The notes under the pieces: model-generated
What the model was told of the DNA's origin: nothing
Database searches by the model: none
What the model saw: only the letters and a program-made list of their open reading frames with translations
Shown: one piece after another, positions 32,674 through 41,547 of the stretch
Layout of the letters: every line of letters begins with the position of its first letter
Numbering within the stretch: position 1 is the stretch's first letter
NCBI RefSeq assembly: GCF_003351025.1
Contig: NZ_QPCG01000007.1
Coordinates: 310,001-374,000, forward strand
Direction: 5' to 3'
Length of the DNA: 64,000 nt
Source: Mucilaginibacter endophyticus
Lineage (GTDB): Bacteria > Bacteroidota > Bacteroidia > Sphingobacteriales > Sphingobacteriaceae
Program-made: the position numbers and the translations under genes

Positions 32674-35406
32674 ATGGCCTTGAAATCCTCTTTGTTTGCT
32701 TCACTTTTTCTATTTCTGATATCATTTTCTGCTTCTGCACAACAACAGCAACATGGGGTGACTACAGGAAGGGAACGCATAAATATTAACAACGGATGGC
32801 TGTTTATGCGGTATGATGGTAAGGGCGATGACCTGATGTATGATGAACGCCCGGTAGTTAATAATCGTAAAGATGACGTTGTTGCCGATAGTCGTCCGTT
32901 ACAAGCCAATTTTGAAGGAACTTCAGAAAACGTACTGAAGAAATGGATTTTGCCAACAGCTAATGATTTTTTAAGCGATACATCAAAGCGCTATACCCGA
33001 CCGGCAGGCAATCCGGGTGCTGATTTTCCATTTGTGCAGGAGAAATTTAACGACCGCCAGTGGGAACGCATTAATCTGCCGCACGACTGGGCAATAAAGG
33101 GCCCTTTTTATAAAGATGAAAATGCCATTGTTGGTGGTGGCATGGGCCGGTTACCTATACAGGGAATTGCCTGGTACCGCAAAAAGATCAATATTCCGGT
33201 TACTGATAAAGGCCGGAGTATTTACCTGGAAATAGATGGAGCTATGTCGTACATCATGGTTTGGCTGAATGGTAAGCTGGTAGGGGGATGGCCTTATGGT
33301 TATAATTCGTTCCGGCTTGATTTAACGCCCTATATAAAATGGGGCGGGGTGAACCAGATAGCCATTAGGTTAGATAATCCGCTTAATTCTTCGAGATGGT
33401 ATCCTGGTGCTGGTTTGTACCGAAATGTATGGCTTACCAAAACCAACCCGGTGCAGGTAGCGCAATGGGGAACAACAGTTCAAGCCTCCAATGTATCTGC
33501 GGCTTCGGCAACAGTGGCATTTAAACTAAAGGTTGAAAATAAAGAAAACAAGGATGAGCAGGTAAGAGCTGAGACCGATATCTATCGTTTGCCGGAATCC
33601 GGGAGCGAAGGCAAAACGATCGCAAAATTGCCTGTGTCAAATTTTAGCATAAAAAGCAATTCCAAACAAACATTAACCGGCACAATTGTAATTAAGCGTC
33701 CGGAACTTTGGGGGCCGATACCATATCAAAAACCAAACTTGTATGTTGCAGTAACAAAACTGTATGTAGGGAGGCATATTATTGATACTTACAGAACACC
33801 ATTCGGCATCCGTGATGTGAAATTTGATCCCGTTAAAGGAATAATAGTTAACGGCCAGCCTGTTAAAGTTCAGGGTGTTAATCAGCATAATGATCTTGGT
33901 GCTCTCGGCGTTGCTTTTAATGCACGGGCAACCGAACGGCAGCTTGAAATATTACGCGAAATGGGATGCAACGCGATTCGGTTAGCGCATAATCCTCCAG
34001 CTCCGGAATTGCTTGAAATGACCGATAGGATGGGTTTCCTGGTAATCGATGAAATATTTGATTGCTGGAACCAGGGAAAAACACCGTTGGATTTTCACCT
34101 CATTTTTCCAGAATGGCATGAGGCCGATATCCGCTCATTCATCCGTCGGGATAAAAACCATCCTTCGATTATAGCCTGGAGTTTCGGTAACGAAGTAGGG
34201 GAACAGTATACCGATGTAGCGGGGGCTAATCTTGCAAAGCAACTAAGCAGTATAGTAAAAGACGAAGACCCGACAAGGCCTACAGCAGCATCCATGAATT
34301 ATGCCAGGCCAAATATGCCTTTTCCCCAATCAACCGATCTGATTTCGCTTAATTACCAGGGTGAGGGAATCAGGGATGCTCCGGCGTATGCAAACCTAAA
34401 AGGAATCAGGACAACTCCTCTATATCCGGCATTTCATGCTAAATTTCCTGAAAAAATGATCGTTAGTAGTGAAACTGCTTCTACCTTAAGCACGCGGGGA
34501 ACATATATTTTTCCGGTTTTCGATGGGATAAGTGCGCCGGTTAACGATACATCAGGCGGAGATCCGAATCACCGTTTTGTTAGTGCTTACGAATTGTATA
34601 CTGCTCAGTTCGGCGCCTCGCCCGATAAGGTTTTTATGTCGCAGGATAAGCATCACTTTGTTGCAGGTGAATTTGTATGGTCGGGCTGGGATTACCTGGG
34701 CGAGCCTACACCATACTACACCGCTCGCAGTTCATATTCGGGGATCATAGACCTTGCAGGTTTTAAAAAGGACAGGTTCTACCTTTATCAATCAAGATGG
34801 CGTCCGGATTTGCGGTTTGCACACATTTTGCCTCATTGGACATGGTCGGGAAGAGAAGGCAAAATTACGCCCGTACACGTTTTTTCATCTGCCGATGAAG
34901 CTGAATTGTTTCTAAACGGAAAATCGCTGGGCCGAAGGAAAAAAGGTGAATATGAGTACAGGTTTAAGTGGGATAGTGTAAAATATCAACCGGGAGAGCT
35001 TAAAGTAGCGACCTATAAAAACGGTAAGCCATGGGCTACTGAGATTGTTAAGACAGCTGGTAATGCAGCTAAATTGCAGTTAACGGCAGATCGTCAAATA
35101 ATCAAAGCCGACGGAACTGATCTATCTTTTATAACAGTAAAAGTTTTAGACAAAGACGGAAATATAGTGCCCGATGCTGATAACAATATCACTTTTTCAA
35201 TATCCGGGCCAGGCGAAATTGTTGCTACAGATAACGGAGACCCTTCAGATTTGGTTGCATTCCCTTCAAAAACAAGGAAGGCGCTTAGCGGAATGGCGTT
35301 GGTTATTGTAAAAGCAAAGGCAGGGCAACACGGCAAATTGGTGGTTACCGCCAGTACGGGAAATTTAGAAAATGGAAATGTAATTATAACCGGCACCGCA
35401 CACTAA
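32674..35406 (+). CDS. GH2-family glycosidase with C-terminal Ig-like domain
   Basis: I prefer the ATG at 32674 (910 residues) because it begins a clean signal peptide MALKSSLFASLFLFLISFSA; the frame also opens at 32611. The GH2 sandwich domain contains INLPHDWAIKGPF and GIAWYRKKINIP, followed by the TIM barrel. Acid/base Glu507 lies in WSFGNEVGEQ and nucleophile Glu600 in VSSETAS. A DUF4982-like segment (VHVFSSADEAELFLNGKSLG) and a final Ig-like GH2 C-terminal domain (ADGTDLSFITVKVLDKDG) follow. The activity could be beta-galactosidase or beta-glucuronidase; the substrate within xylan processing is unclear. It is 156 bases behind SusD and probably in the same operon. Confidence 0.9.
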   Translation: MALKSSLFASLFLFLISFSASAQQQQHGVTTGRERININNGWLFMRYDGKGDDLMYDERPVVNNRKDDVVADSRPLQANFEGTSENVLKKWILPTANDFLSDTSKRYTRPAGNPGADFPFVQEKFNDRQWERINLPHDWAIKGPFYKDENAIVGGGMGRLPIQGIAWYRKKINIPVTDKGRSIYLEIDGAMSYIMVWLNGKLVGGWPYGYNSFRLDLTPYIKWGGVNQIAIRLDNPLNSSRWYPGAGLYRNVWLTKTNPVQVAQWGTTVQASNVSAASATVAFKLKVENKENKDEQVRAETDIYRLPESGSEGKTIAKLPVSNFSIKSNSKQTLTGTIVIKRPELWGPIPYQKPNLYVAVTKLYVGRHIIDTYRTPFGIRDVKFDPVKGIIVNGQPVKVQGVNQHNDLGALGVAFNARATERQLEILREMGCNAIRLAHNPPAPELLEMTDRMGFLVIDEIFDCWNQGKTPLDFHLIFPEWHEADIRSFIRRDKNHPSIIAWSFGNEVGEQYTDVAGANLAKQLSSIVKDEDPTRPTAASMNYARPNMPFPQSTDLISLNYQGEGIRDAPAYANLKGIRTTPLYPAFHAKFPEKMIVSSETASTLSTRGTYIFPVFDGISAPVNDTSGGDPNHRFVSAYELYTAQFGASPDKVFMSQDKHHFVAGEFVWSGWDYLGEPTPYYTARSSYSGIIDLAGFKKDRFYLYQSRWRPDLRFAHILPHWTWSGREGKITPVHVFSSADEAELFLNGKSLGRRKKGEYEYRFKWDSVKYQPGELKVATYKNGKPWATEIVKTAGNAAKLQLTADRQIIKADGTDLSFITVKVLDKDGNIVPDADNNITFSISGPGEIVATDNGDPSDLVAFPSKTRKALSGMALVIVKAKAGQHGKLVVTASTGNLENGNVIITGTAH

Positions 35407-35499
35407 GAGACGACTGGAAAAGCCGTTAAATGGTGCCATAATATCTCTAACTACATTTAATAAGTCTAACATCTCCTGTGAATGATTGACGAGGTTAGG

Positions 35500-36075
35500 T
35501 TACAAATCTTTTTCCTTGCGCATCATACTAAGAAACGCGGCCGTGATACCCAGGTAACTGGCAATTTGTTTCTGTGATATACGTTGTTCCAAACCAGGAT
35601 AATGTCGGCGAAACTCCCGGTAACGCTGCTCCGCGGTTTGAGACAGGGCTGAAGTTACCCTTCGCTGAAACATGTCGAAACCATTCTGTGTCAATATCCG
35701 GAAAAAACGTTCCAGCTTCGGTACCTGGGCAAACAACTTTTCAAGATCGGTCAAGGTGAAATAAGATAATCTTGAATCTTCCAGGGCCTGCAGACTGGTG
35801 GTTGCGGGTTTCGCTTTAAAAAAGCTCACGATATCGCAAGCCCACCAGTTTTCAGGGTAAAAGCAGAGGTTATGTTCCTGTCCATCCTGGTTTGTATGAA
35901 AAAGGCGCAGGCAACCCTCATTTACAAAATAAATATGATGATTGACCTGCCCCGGCCGCAGTAACATATTCCGTTTAGAAACCTGTTTCTGACGCAACAA
36001 ACCAAGCACCAGATCCTGTTCATCGGGAGTAAGTGCTATGTGCAAGGCAAAGTTAGACAGGATATGTGCCGTCAT
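35500..36075 (-). CDS. Crp/Fnr-family transcriptional regulator
   Basis: I chose the ATG at 36073-36075 (191 residues); the frame extends to a TTG that overlaps the previous gene. An N-terminal cyclic-nucleotide-binding-like domain (RPGQVNHHIYFVNEGCLRLFH, then NLCFYPENWW) is followed by a C-terminal HTH (ISQKQIASYLGITAAFLSMMRK). It is the last gene of a three-gene minus-strand operon with DUF1330 and SnoaL-like genes. The ligand is unknown. It resembles the regulator at 12059 in layout but is not closely similar. Confidence 0.87.
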   Translation of the reverse strand: MTAHILSNFALHIALTPDEQDLVLGLLRQKQVSKRNMLLRPGQVNHHIYFVNEGCLRLFHTNQDGQEHNLCFYPENWWACDIVSFFKAKPATTSLQALEDSRLSYFTLTDLEKLFAQVPKLERFFRILTQNGFDMFQRRVTSALSQTAEQRYREFRRHYPGLEQRISQKQIASYLGITAAFLSMMRKEKDL

Positions 36076-36091
36076 AACGCAAGTATAACCT

Positions 36092-36442
36092 TTAAAAGTC
36101 AATTTTGCGGGTCATTAATAATTTCAGTTCGGCGGTTCCGGCAAGGCGTAACGGGTTTGCTATTTGCTGATAAACTTCACTTTCAGCAATAGTTTTAAAA
36201 GCCTGGGCACTCGGATATTCAACCAATAAAACCTCGTCCCAATGTTCGTGTTCATCAGTGATAACAGTAGCTATTACTTCGCTTACCAGCTTAACACTAA
36301 CGCCCTCAATGCCCAGTTGCTTTACTACCTGGCCAAATGCGGGCACATATTGTTCAAAATATATTTTTTTGTCCCTGAACTTTATCAGGTTCAACATTAA
36401 AACAGGTCCCTGACCTGGTTCAAAATCGGGTAATGTGATCAT
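36092..36442 (-). CDS. DUF1330-like dimeric alpha-beta barrel protein
   Basis: This small cytoplasmic protein of 116 residues has a ferredoxin-like dimeric barrel pattern: VLMLNLIKFRDKKIYFEQYVPAF at the N-terminus, HEHWDEVLLVEYPSAQAFKTIAESEVYQ in the second half. DUF1330 members are of unknown function, some related to monooxygenases. It is 10 bases behind the SnoaL-like gene and 16 bases before the Crp/Fnr start. Confidence 0.8.
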   Translation of the reverse strand: MITLPDFEPGQGPVLMLNLIKFRDKKIYFEQYVPAFGQVVKQLGIEGVSVKLVSEVIATVITDEHEHWDEVLLVEYPSAQAFKTIAESEVYQQIANPLRLAGTAELKLLMTRKIDF

Positions 36443-36452
36443 GTTTTTTTTA

Positions 36453-36809
36453 TTAAAAGAAACCTACAATGCTGGTAATCCGGTACTCGCTGTCAAATTC
36501 AAAATAGTCCATACCCTCAACCGGGTATTCTTCCTGACGGATAGCCAACCAGCGGAAACGGCCGCTTTGGTGGTGGGTTTGTGGTTCTCCAAGTACTTTA
36601 AAAGTTCTTGGCCCCATCTGCTCGTATGAGTTTAGGATTAGTCTGGCGATTGCTTCCTGCCCGGTTATAGTGTCTGTTAGCCGGTCGGTGTAGGTGCCAT
36701 CCGGCGCCCAGCATTTACTGATTTTTTTACGGATGGCTTCTGGTTCCGTTTCATTCCACGCACTTGTATAGGTAAGAATGGTTTGTTCAATGTTTTTTAT
36801 GTTTTCCAT
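36453..36809 (-). CDS. SnoaL-like / NTF2-fold protein
   Basis: The 118-residue protein fits the nuclear transport factor 2 fold: ILTYTSAWNETEPEAIRKKISKCWAPDGTYTDRL with the cone-forming helices and WAPDGTYTD strand, followed by TITGQEAIARLI and EGMDYFEFDSEYRITSIVGFF. Such proteins act as isomerases, cyclases or ligand-binding domains; no specific reaction can be read. It is the first gene of the operon. A 15-bp inverted repeat (36816-36830) lies 6 bases upstream of its ATG. Confidence 0.82.
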   Translation of the reverse strand: MENIKNIEQTILTYTSAWNETEPEAIRKKISKCWAPDGTYTDRLTDTITGQEAIARLILNSYEQMGPRTFKVLGEPQTHHQSGRFRWLAIRQEEYPVEGMDYFEFDSEYRITSIVGFF

Positions 36810-36815
36810 AAAGCA

Positions 36816-36830
36816 AAGGTCGCTGACCTT
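36816..36830. promoter_or_regulatory. Inverted repeat AAGGTC-N3-GACCTT at the SnoaL operon start
   Basis: A perfect 6+6 inverted repeat with 3-base spacer lies just before the first gene of the SnoaL-DUF1330-Crp operon. On the minus strand GACCTTTG overlaps it and is one mismatch from a -7 box. Autoregulation by the operon's Crp/Fnr protein is a guess. Confidence 0.4.
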
Positions 36831-36929
36831 GCCTGTAAAAAAGTTTAAGTAGTTGAAGAGTTTAAAATAAAAGGCTTGTAAAAAACAGAATATTATTCAT
36901 CTGATAACGCTTATTGGTATATTGCAATA

Positions 36930-37265
36930 ATGTCAGATTACATAGCTATACTTAAGGAATGGATAGTAGCCCTTGGTGAAAAGCACGAAGTTGATCCCTT
37001 GCTGTTGGGTTGTCTTTACTTTATAAGTAAAGTGAGCCTGGTTATCTGTATTGGTTGGGTGATCAAAACGCTGAGGTCAAAAAAGACAGTTATGGTGCCG
37101 GTATTACTAACCACAATTAGTTTTATTATACCTTATCTTTACATCATCATTGCCGGGCGTAATATCCCGTTTTGGATTTATATATTGATCTTATTCATAT
37201 TTGTTTATGGAGGGTATACAATCCGGCGGAAGGTCATGATCGGGTCTGATTCTTCAAGCCAATAA
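36930..37265 (+). CDS. Small three-helix membrane protein, unknown
   Basis: The 111-residue protein has three predicted membrane segments: about 24-43 (LLGCLYFISKVSLVICIGWV), 52-73 (VMVPVLLTTISFIIPYLYII) and 78-95 (IPFWIYILILFIFVYGGY), with a charged KTLRSKK loop and a basic tail. No family recognised. It is isolated, divergent from the SnoaL operon, and followed by about 215 bases without features. Confidence 0.6.
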   Translation: MSDYIAILKEWIVALGEKHEVDPLLLGCLYFISKVSLVICIGWVIKTLRSKKTVMVPVLLTTISFIIPYLYIIIAGRNIPFWIYILILFIFVYGGYTIRRKVMIGSDSSSQ

Positions 37266-37482
37266 GATAAAAGAACACTTGGGCTTATCATTTAAAAATC
37301 GTTAATAGCTATATAAAGGCATGAAATACACTCAATAAGATTGTTTGGGGTATACCAATCAATAATAAGAAGCTCATTTCTTTTAACTATTAATGTTAGT
37401 TTATGGGTTTATTCCGATATGGTTAGCGATGTTTATTGTAAGTAATTGGGGAAATATCGGGGATATTTGATTGCGATAGATC

Positions 37483-38955
37483 TCACTTCGAAGGCGTAAT
37501 CTTTTTTAGCACTTCGACAGCAAACTCTAATTCGTGTTCATTTAACGAAGCAAATCCAAAACGGATAGCATCATATGCTAAATCTTTACCTTTAAGATAG
37601 GGCACGCCAACGAGCTGTAATCCTGAAGCACTTGCTTTATTGATAATGCCTGAAAGCGGATAGTTTTCATTAAACTTTAACCACAGCGCCATACCGCCTT
37701 GTGGCTTTTTAAATTCTACCAGGTGGCCGAGTTCATTGGTAATGAGATTTGAGGCGTAGTCGCACCGGTATCCGTATAGCTTGTTTGCTTTCATGATAAA
37801 CCGCGAAAACTCGCCGCTCTGCATGAGTGATGCTACTGTACCTTCCATGAGGGCATCACTTCTTAAATCAATTAACATTTTTAATTTAACGGCGCTTTGC
37901 AAAAAGCCGGGTGTCGCTATCATGTAACCCAACCTGAAATTAGATCCAAGTACCTTAGTTAGCGATCCTATATAAATCACATGGCCATCATGAGAGCCAC
38001 TGGCCAATGGCAGATACGGACTGTATTGGTACTGAAAATCGTAATCATAATCATCTTCGATTACTGCCAGCCGATGGGTTCTGATCAGCTCCAGTAGTTT
38101 TGCCCGTCGTTCGGAGCTCATCGTAACCGTCGTTGGATGATGGTGGTGCGGGATAATGTATAGCAGTTTGATGTTGTTGTTTTCCAGGGCATCTGCAATG
38201 GCATCAACATCGGCGCCTTCGTGGTCTACTGGAACAGTGACTAATTGTGCGCCAAGTTGTCTGAAAACGGCATCCGCTAAAAAGAAGCTCGTGTCGGTTA
38301 CTAAAACCTTATCACCCGGCCTGATGATCAGTGATGCAGCCAGGTAAATAGCCATTTGAGCGCCGCGGGTGACCATGAGGTTTTCGGTTTCGATATTTAG
38401 TCCGCGGGTATCATTCAGGAAAGAGGTTAAGGTTTCTTTGATAACGGGGCTGCCACCAATATTCCAGCTTGTATTCGTTTTTTTTAATGTTTGATGAGTG
38501 AGGAGCCTCTTGTATTCTGCCGAAACCCGTTCAACCGGGAAAATATTCACATCAGGGAAACCATCGTCGATAATTACCTTAGGATTGGCGTTTATTTGTG
38601 GAAAGGATGGGACATGCTCCATCCCATCAAATATAATTGCCGGTTCAGCTTTATAACTTGATTTGGCTTTGCTGGCATAGGTACGGGGTTTGATAATAGG
38701 TAAAAGCGTGGATACCCTATACTCTTTTCTTTCTTTGCTGATCAACCAGTCTTCTGCTATAAGCGTATTATAAGCAGCCATGATGGTTTTACGATGCAGA
38801 TCCAGGTCTGCCGCGAGCAGGCGTGTACTGGGGAGCTGCATATCGGGCAACAATATTCCTTTTTGAATTAACAGGACAAGTTGCGATGCAAGTTGCTTGA
38901 ACACAGCTTCAGCGCTATTCTTGTCGATTTTTAATAAGGTTTTAAAGGGAAGCAT
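37483..38955 (-). CDS. MocR-type GntR regulator with aminotransferase domain
   Basis: This roughly 490-residue protein fuses an N-terminal GntR winged helix (about 10-80; LLIQKGILLPDMQLPSTRLLA and HRKTIMAAYNTLIAEDWL) to a fold-type I aminotransferase domain. The PLP lysine lies in YIGSLTKVLGSNFRLGY; VTRGAQMAIYLAASLI and IEDDYDYDF are characteristic. Translation could also begin 33 bases earlier at an in-frame ATG. MocR proteins use PLP or an aminated substrate as effector. It is divergent from the azoreductase gene, 200 bases apart, and may control it. Confidence 0.92.
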   Translation of the reverse strand: MLPFKTLLKIDKNSAEAVFKQLASQLVLLIQKGILLPDMQLPSTRLLAADLDLHRKTIMAAYNTLIAEDWLISKERKEYRVSTLLPIIKPRTYASKAKSSYKAEPAIIFDGMEHVPSFPQINANPKVIIDDGFPDVNIFPVERVSAEYKRLLTHQTLKKTNTSWNIGGSPVIKETLTSFLNDTRGLNIETENLMVTRGAQMAIYLAASLIIRPGDKVLVTDTSFFLADAVFRQLGAQLVTVPVDHEGADVDAIADALENNNIKLLYIIPHHHHPTTVTMSSERRAKLLELIRTHRLAVIEDDYDYDFQYQYSPYLPLASGSHDGHVIYIGSLTKVLGSNFRLGYMIATPGFLQSAVKLKMLIDLRSDALMEGTVASLMQSGEFSRFIMKANKLYGYRCDYASNLITNELGHLVEFKKPQGGMALWLKFNENYPLSGIINKASASGLQLVGVPYLKGKDLAYDAIRFGFASLNEHELEFAVEVLKKITPSK

Positions 38956-39158
38956 AAATAACCAATTAAGTTTATCACCAAACATCAATTTGCGCTGGTC
39001 ACTCAGATTGGAAAAAACTGGTACCCGAAGCTATGAACAGTCGTGCGTAAGTTTGTGCTGTACAAATATATTACAATCGGCAGGATATGATGAATGCTAA
39101 TGCGATGTACCTGTTATGTGGCAAAAGCCATTCTGTGTTCAAATTAGATGACTGAAAA

Positions 39159-39812
39159 ATGAAAAACTTATTGATTATTAACGCGAGCCCAAGAATTGAA
39201 CGCTCGGTTACCAGAAGTATGACCAAATTCTTTGTTGATACGTGGATAAAAACTAATCCCGATCACACGATCTATCGTCGCGAAGTTGGCCGGGAACCTA
39301 TTCCGCATGTATCTGAATTATGGATCTCGGCAGCTTTTAAACCTTCGGAGTTGAGAACTGAGGCCGAAGTCGATGTACTTAAGGTAAGCGATCAGTATGT
39401 AGCCGAAATAAAGGCGGCCGATGTGATAGTATTGGGGACGCCCATGTTTAACTGGTCTATCCCCAGTGCATTAAAAGCTTATTTAGACCAGGTGATCAGA
39501 GCCAATGAGACCGTTAAGATGAGACCGGATGATCCCCAAAATCCATACAGGGGTTTATTGAGGGATAAAAAGGTTTATCTATTGTTTAGCAGGGGAAATG
39601 CGGGATATGAACAAGGCGAATATTTTGCACACATGAATTTTCAGACTGAGTATCTTAAAACGGTTTTTAAGATCATGGGCCTTACAGATATCCAGGAAGT
39701 AGCGTTAAATGGAAGTGCTTTTGATCCCGGCGTGTATGAACAATCTAAAAAGGATGTTTATCTCAAAATAGCTGAAATGGCATCAAATGATAAGCGTATA
39801 GAAATGGCGTAG
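39159..39812 (+). CDS. FMN-dependent NADH:quinone reductase/azoreductase AzoR-like
   Basis: A 217-residue flavodoxin-fold protein: MKNLLIINASPRIERSVTR with the FMN phosphate-binding loop, VIVLGTPMFNWSIPSALKAYLDQV carrying the flavin-contact PMFNW-type motif, and LLFSRGNAGYEQGEYF near 146. AzoR enzymes perform two-electron reduction of quinones and azo dyes. It is divergent from a MocR regulator. An imperfect 91-base inverted repeat follows immediately downstream. Confidence 0.9.
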   Translation: MKNLLIINASPRIERSVTRSMTKFFVDTWIKTNPDHTIYRREVGREPIPHVSELWISAAFKPSELRTEAEVDVLKVSDQYVAEIKAADVIVLGTPMFNWSIPSALKAYLDQVIRANETVKMRPDDPQNPYRGLLRDKKVYLLFSRGNAGYEQGEYFAHMNFQTEYLKTVFKIMGLTDIQEVALNGSAFDPGVYEQSKKDVYLKIAEMASNDKRIEMA

Positions 39813-39814
39813 AA

Positions 39815-39905
39815 TATATAAGCCACCAGTTAGTGTTATAGTTCATCGTAATTAGCAACCTCCCTGATCGCAATAAAGATAACCTTAACTCTGGCGGCTT
39901 ATATA
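39815..39905. repeat. 91-base imperfect inverted repeat between convergent genes
   Basis: The outer arms are TATATAAGCCACCAG (39815-39829) and CTGGCGGCTTATATA (39891-39905), 14 of 15 positions pairing. Inner arms AGTTAGTGTTAT and ATAACCTTAACT continue the pairing. It lies between the convergent azoreductase and GNAT genes. It could be a bidirectional terminator or a small non-autonomous element. Confidence 0.55.
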
Positions 39906-39938
39906 AGTTATTTTTAATTTAGAGAAAATGGCATACGG

Positions 39939-40370
39939 TTAATTAGTCGTTTTAGCGAAATGGTTACAGGCAAGATAATAGCCTTTGTTAAGATATAGCC
40001 GGTGTGCTGTGTGCAGTGCGTAGCCGCTGTCGAGATGAATGCTATTTATACCTTCATTGATAGCCTGGCCGTTAACATAATCCAGCAAAGCACCCGCATA
40101 GCCTTTTCCCCTTGATTCTGTGAATGTAAACAGATCATCTACGTAGATTATCGGCCCTGTACGCAGCATGTTCAGTTTTCGGTAACCTATAAATGCGGCA
40201 GCTTTTGTATTATTTGCATCAGGAATAAAAGCTAATTCAAAGCCTTCATGGGCTATCATTTGAAAAACCTGGTCAACTACCTTTTTTCGGTCCAAATTTG
40301 ATCGAAATTCGAGAATCGCTTCTTTACAAAATTCAATATCAGCCTTAGTGATTGCCTTTTTGCATTCCAT
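39939..40370 (-). CDS. GNAT-family N-acetyltransferase
   Basis: I chose the ATG at 40368-40370 (143 residues); longer in-frame starts lie inside the DoxX gene. The acetyl-CoA-binding motif is ESRGKGYAGALLDYV, preceded by strand IIYVDDLFTF and followed by GINSIHLDSGYALHTAHRLYLNKGY, which is typical of the family. The substrate is unknown. It follows DoxX by 31 bases on the same strand and is probably co-transcribed from the direct-repeat promoter at 40865-40928. Confidence 0.87.
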   Translation of the reverse strand: MECKKAITKADIEFCKEAILEFRSNLDRKKVVDQVFQMIAHEGFELAFIPDANNTKAAAFIGYRKLNMLRTGPIIYVDDLFTFTESRGKGYAGALLDYVNGQAINEGINSIHLDSGYALHTAHRLYLNKGYYLACNHFAKTTN

Positions 40371-40401
40371 AATCAGTTTTGATTTTAATAGTATAATTGG
40401 G

Positions 40402-40845
40402 TTACAAAGTTCTTTTTTGGATATAATTATCGATACTCCAAGCATGATGATCAAGGGTGGAAAGTATTAATGCTGAGCCGGTAAAAACAAAAACAGGGTA
40501 ATTGACAGGAGCGCTTATGCTCACGAACATGGCCATGCATAAGCCGAAACAAAGGGTGAGGATACCGGCGCCTAACGCAGCTTCTTTAATTCTGTAGCCA
40601 ACTACGAGAAGCATCCCAAATACCAGTTCAGCGATTGTGGCCACAAAGCCTATTATATTGGCTAAAGGCCGGTTTACAAAAGGAACAAGTGTGTTGGTAT
40701 AGTCAACGAAATGCTTCCAGTCACCCCATGCTGTTCCTGAGCCGTGAGTTCCCAATAAGCCTAATCGGTCCATTACTGCCATAAAAAAGCTAACTGCTAT
40801 AGCTAATCGTAATAAAAACTGGCCTATGCCTGTAATATTCTTCAT
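40402..40845 (-). CDS. DoxX-family membrane protein
   Basis: A 147-residue protein with four membrane segments: about 8-26, 61-82 (ANIIGFVATIAELVFGMLLVVGY), 88-107 and 114-132. ATIAELVFGMLLVVGY is the DoxX family motif. DoxX-like proteins are membrane partners in redox or thiol stress responses. Its promoter has an exact -7 box TAACTTTG (40865-40872, minus) and two upstream direct repeats; the same architecture controls the nitroreductase gene 3 kb away. Confidence 0.85.
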   Translation of the reverse strand: MKNITGIGQFLLRLAIAVSFFMAVMDRLGLLGTHGSGTAWGDWKHFVDYTNTLVPFVNRPLANIIGFVATIAELVFGMLLVVGYRIKEAALGAGILTLCFGLCMAMFVSISAPVNYPVFVFTGSALILSTLDHHAWSIDNYIQKRTL

Positions 40846-40896
40846 TTGATTTTGAGTTTAGGATCAAAGTTAGCGCGGGCATATTTAAGTCTCGGG

Positions 40897-40928
40897 TACC
40901 AGCTAACATATTACAAAGGGACCAGCTA
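40897..40928 (-). promoter_or_regulatory. Direct-repeat operator upstream of doxX (ACCAGCTA pair, 23-bp period)
   Basis: ACCAGCTA occurs at 40898-40905 and 40921-40928, exactly 23 bases apart. Reading the minus strand, CTGGTACC is followed after 22 bases by -7 box TAACTTTG. Direct repeats of about two helical turns overlapping the -33 region are the usual target layout of AraC-family activators. Confidence 0.7.
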
Positions 40929-40962
40929 TAGAAATATAAATTTATCAGGAGGTGGTGTCTAA

Positions 40963-41466
40963 TTAATAAAGGACAGGTACCAGGCGCCGGGTAAACAGAA
41001 TTAGTTCGTGAATAAGCGTTCTGACCATCTCAGGTTTGTTTCGGTAGGATCCGGAACACTCATCTATCATGCTTTTGTAAATTTCATTGATTCGCCACTC
41101 CTGATTGTTGCTAACAAGAAACCTCGCAGGCATTTCAGGCCTGAATAAGTCAAATTTTACTGCTAATGCCAAAAGTTCTTTACTAAGAAGGGATTCTGTA
41201 AAATAAGTTTGATAACCGTTTATGTTATCCGGAACTATTGGTTGTGGGTTTAAATAAGTGAAACTTAATGTCGGATAGCCTGATTTTGAGAAAAAGCAGA
41301 TTTTATAATGAGCTTCAGAATTTATATTAAAAAATACCTCAGACTTATTATTTACTGTTATTCCTTTACTGAAAACATAAAATCCGGATAAACTATCTTC
41401 AGCTTTATCACAAATCTCATTTTCATTTAATACCTCCAGAATTTCTGAGTTTATAGTCATTATCAC
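40963..41466 (-). CDS. AraC-like sensor domain protein lacking the DNA-binding domain
   Basis: This 167-residue protein resembles the N-terminal cupin and linker of Bacteroidota AraC-family regulators: GFYVFSKGITVNNKSEVFF, the cupin strands AHYKICFFSKSGYPTLSF, NGYQTYFTESLL, and the dimerisation helices EIYKSMIDECS and MVRTLIHELILFTRRL. An AraC protein would continue with about 110 residues of double HTH, but a stop follows, and no HTH is found in any frame of the 117 bases before doxX. It is either a truncated remnant or a stand-alone ligand sensor. The AraC-type operators of its neighbours make it intriguing. Confidence 0.6.
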   Translation of the reverse strand: MIMTINSEILEVLNENEICDKAEDSLSGFYVFSKGITVNNKSEVFFNINSEAHYKICFFSKSGYPTLSFTYLNPQPIVPDNINGYQTYFTESLLSKELLALAVKFDLFRPEMPARFLVSNNQEWRINEIYKSMIDECSGSYRNKPEMVRTLIHELILFTRRLVPVLY

Positions 41467-41510
41467 TTTTTATATTACAGCATATCATAATTTACTAATT
41501 ATATCATATG

Positions 41511-41542
41511 TAGGGGAGGCTATAGCTTTTCAACCTCCCCTA
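41511..41542. terminator. Hairpin behind the MDR gene
   Basis: A perfect 9-bp GC-rich stem (TAGGGGAGG with CCTCCCCTA, 14-base loop) lies directly after the stop of the minus-strand MDR gene. The T-tract is poor. Confidence 0.55.
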
Positions 41543-41547
41543 AATCT

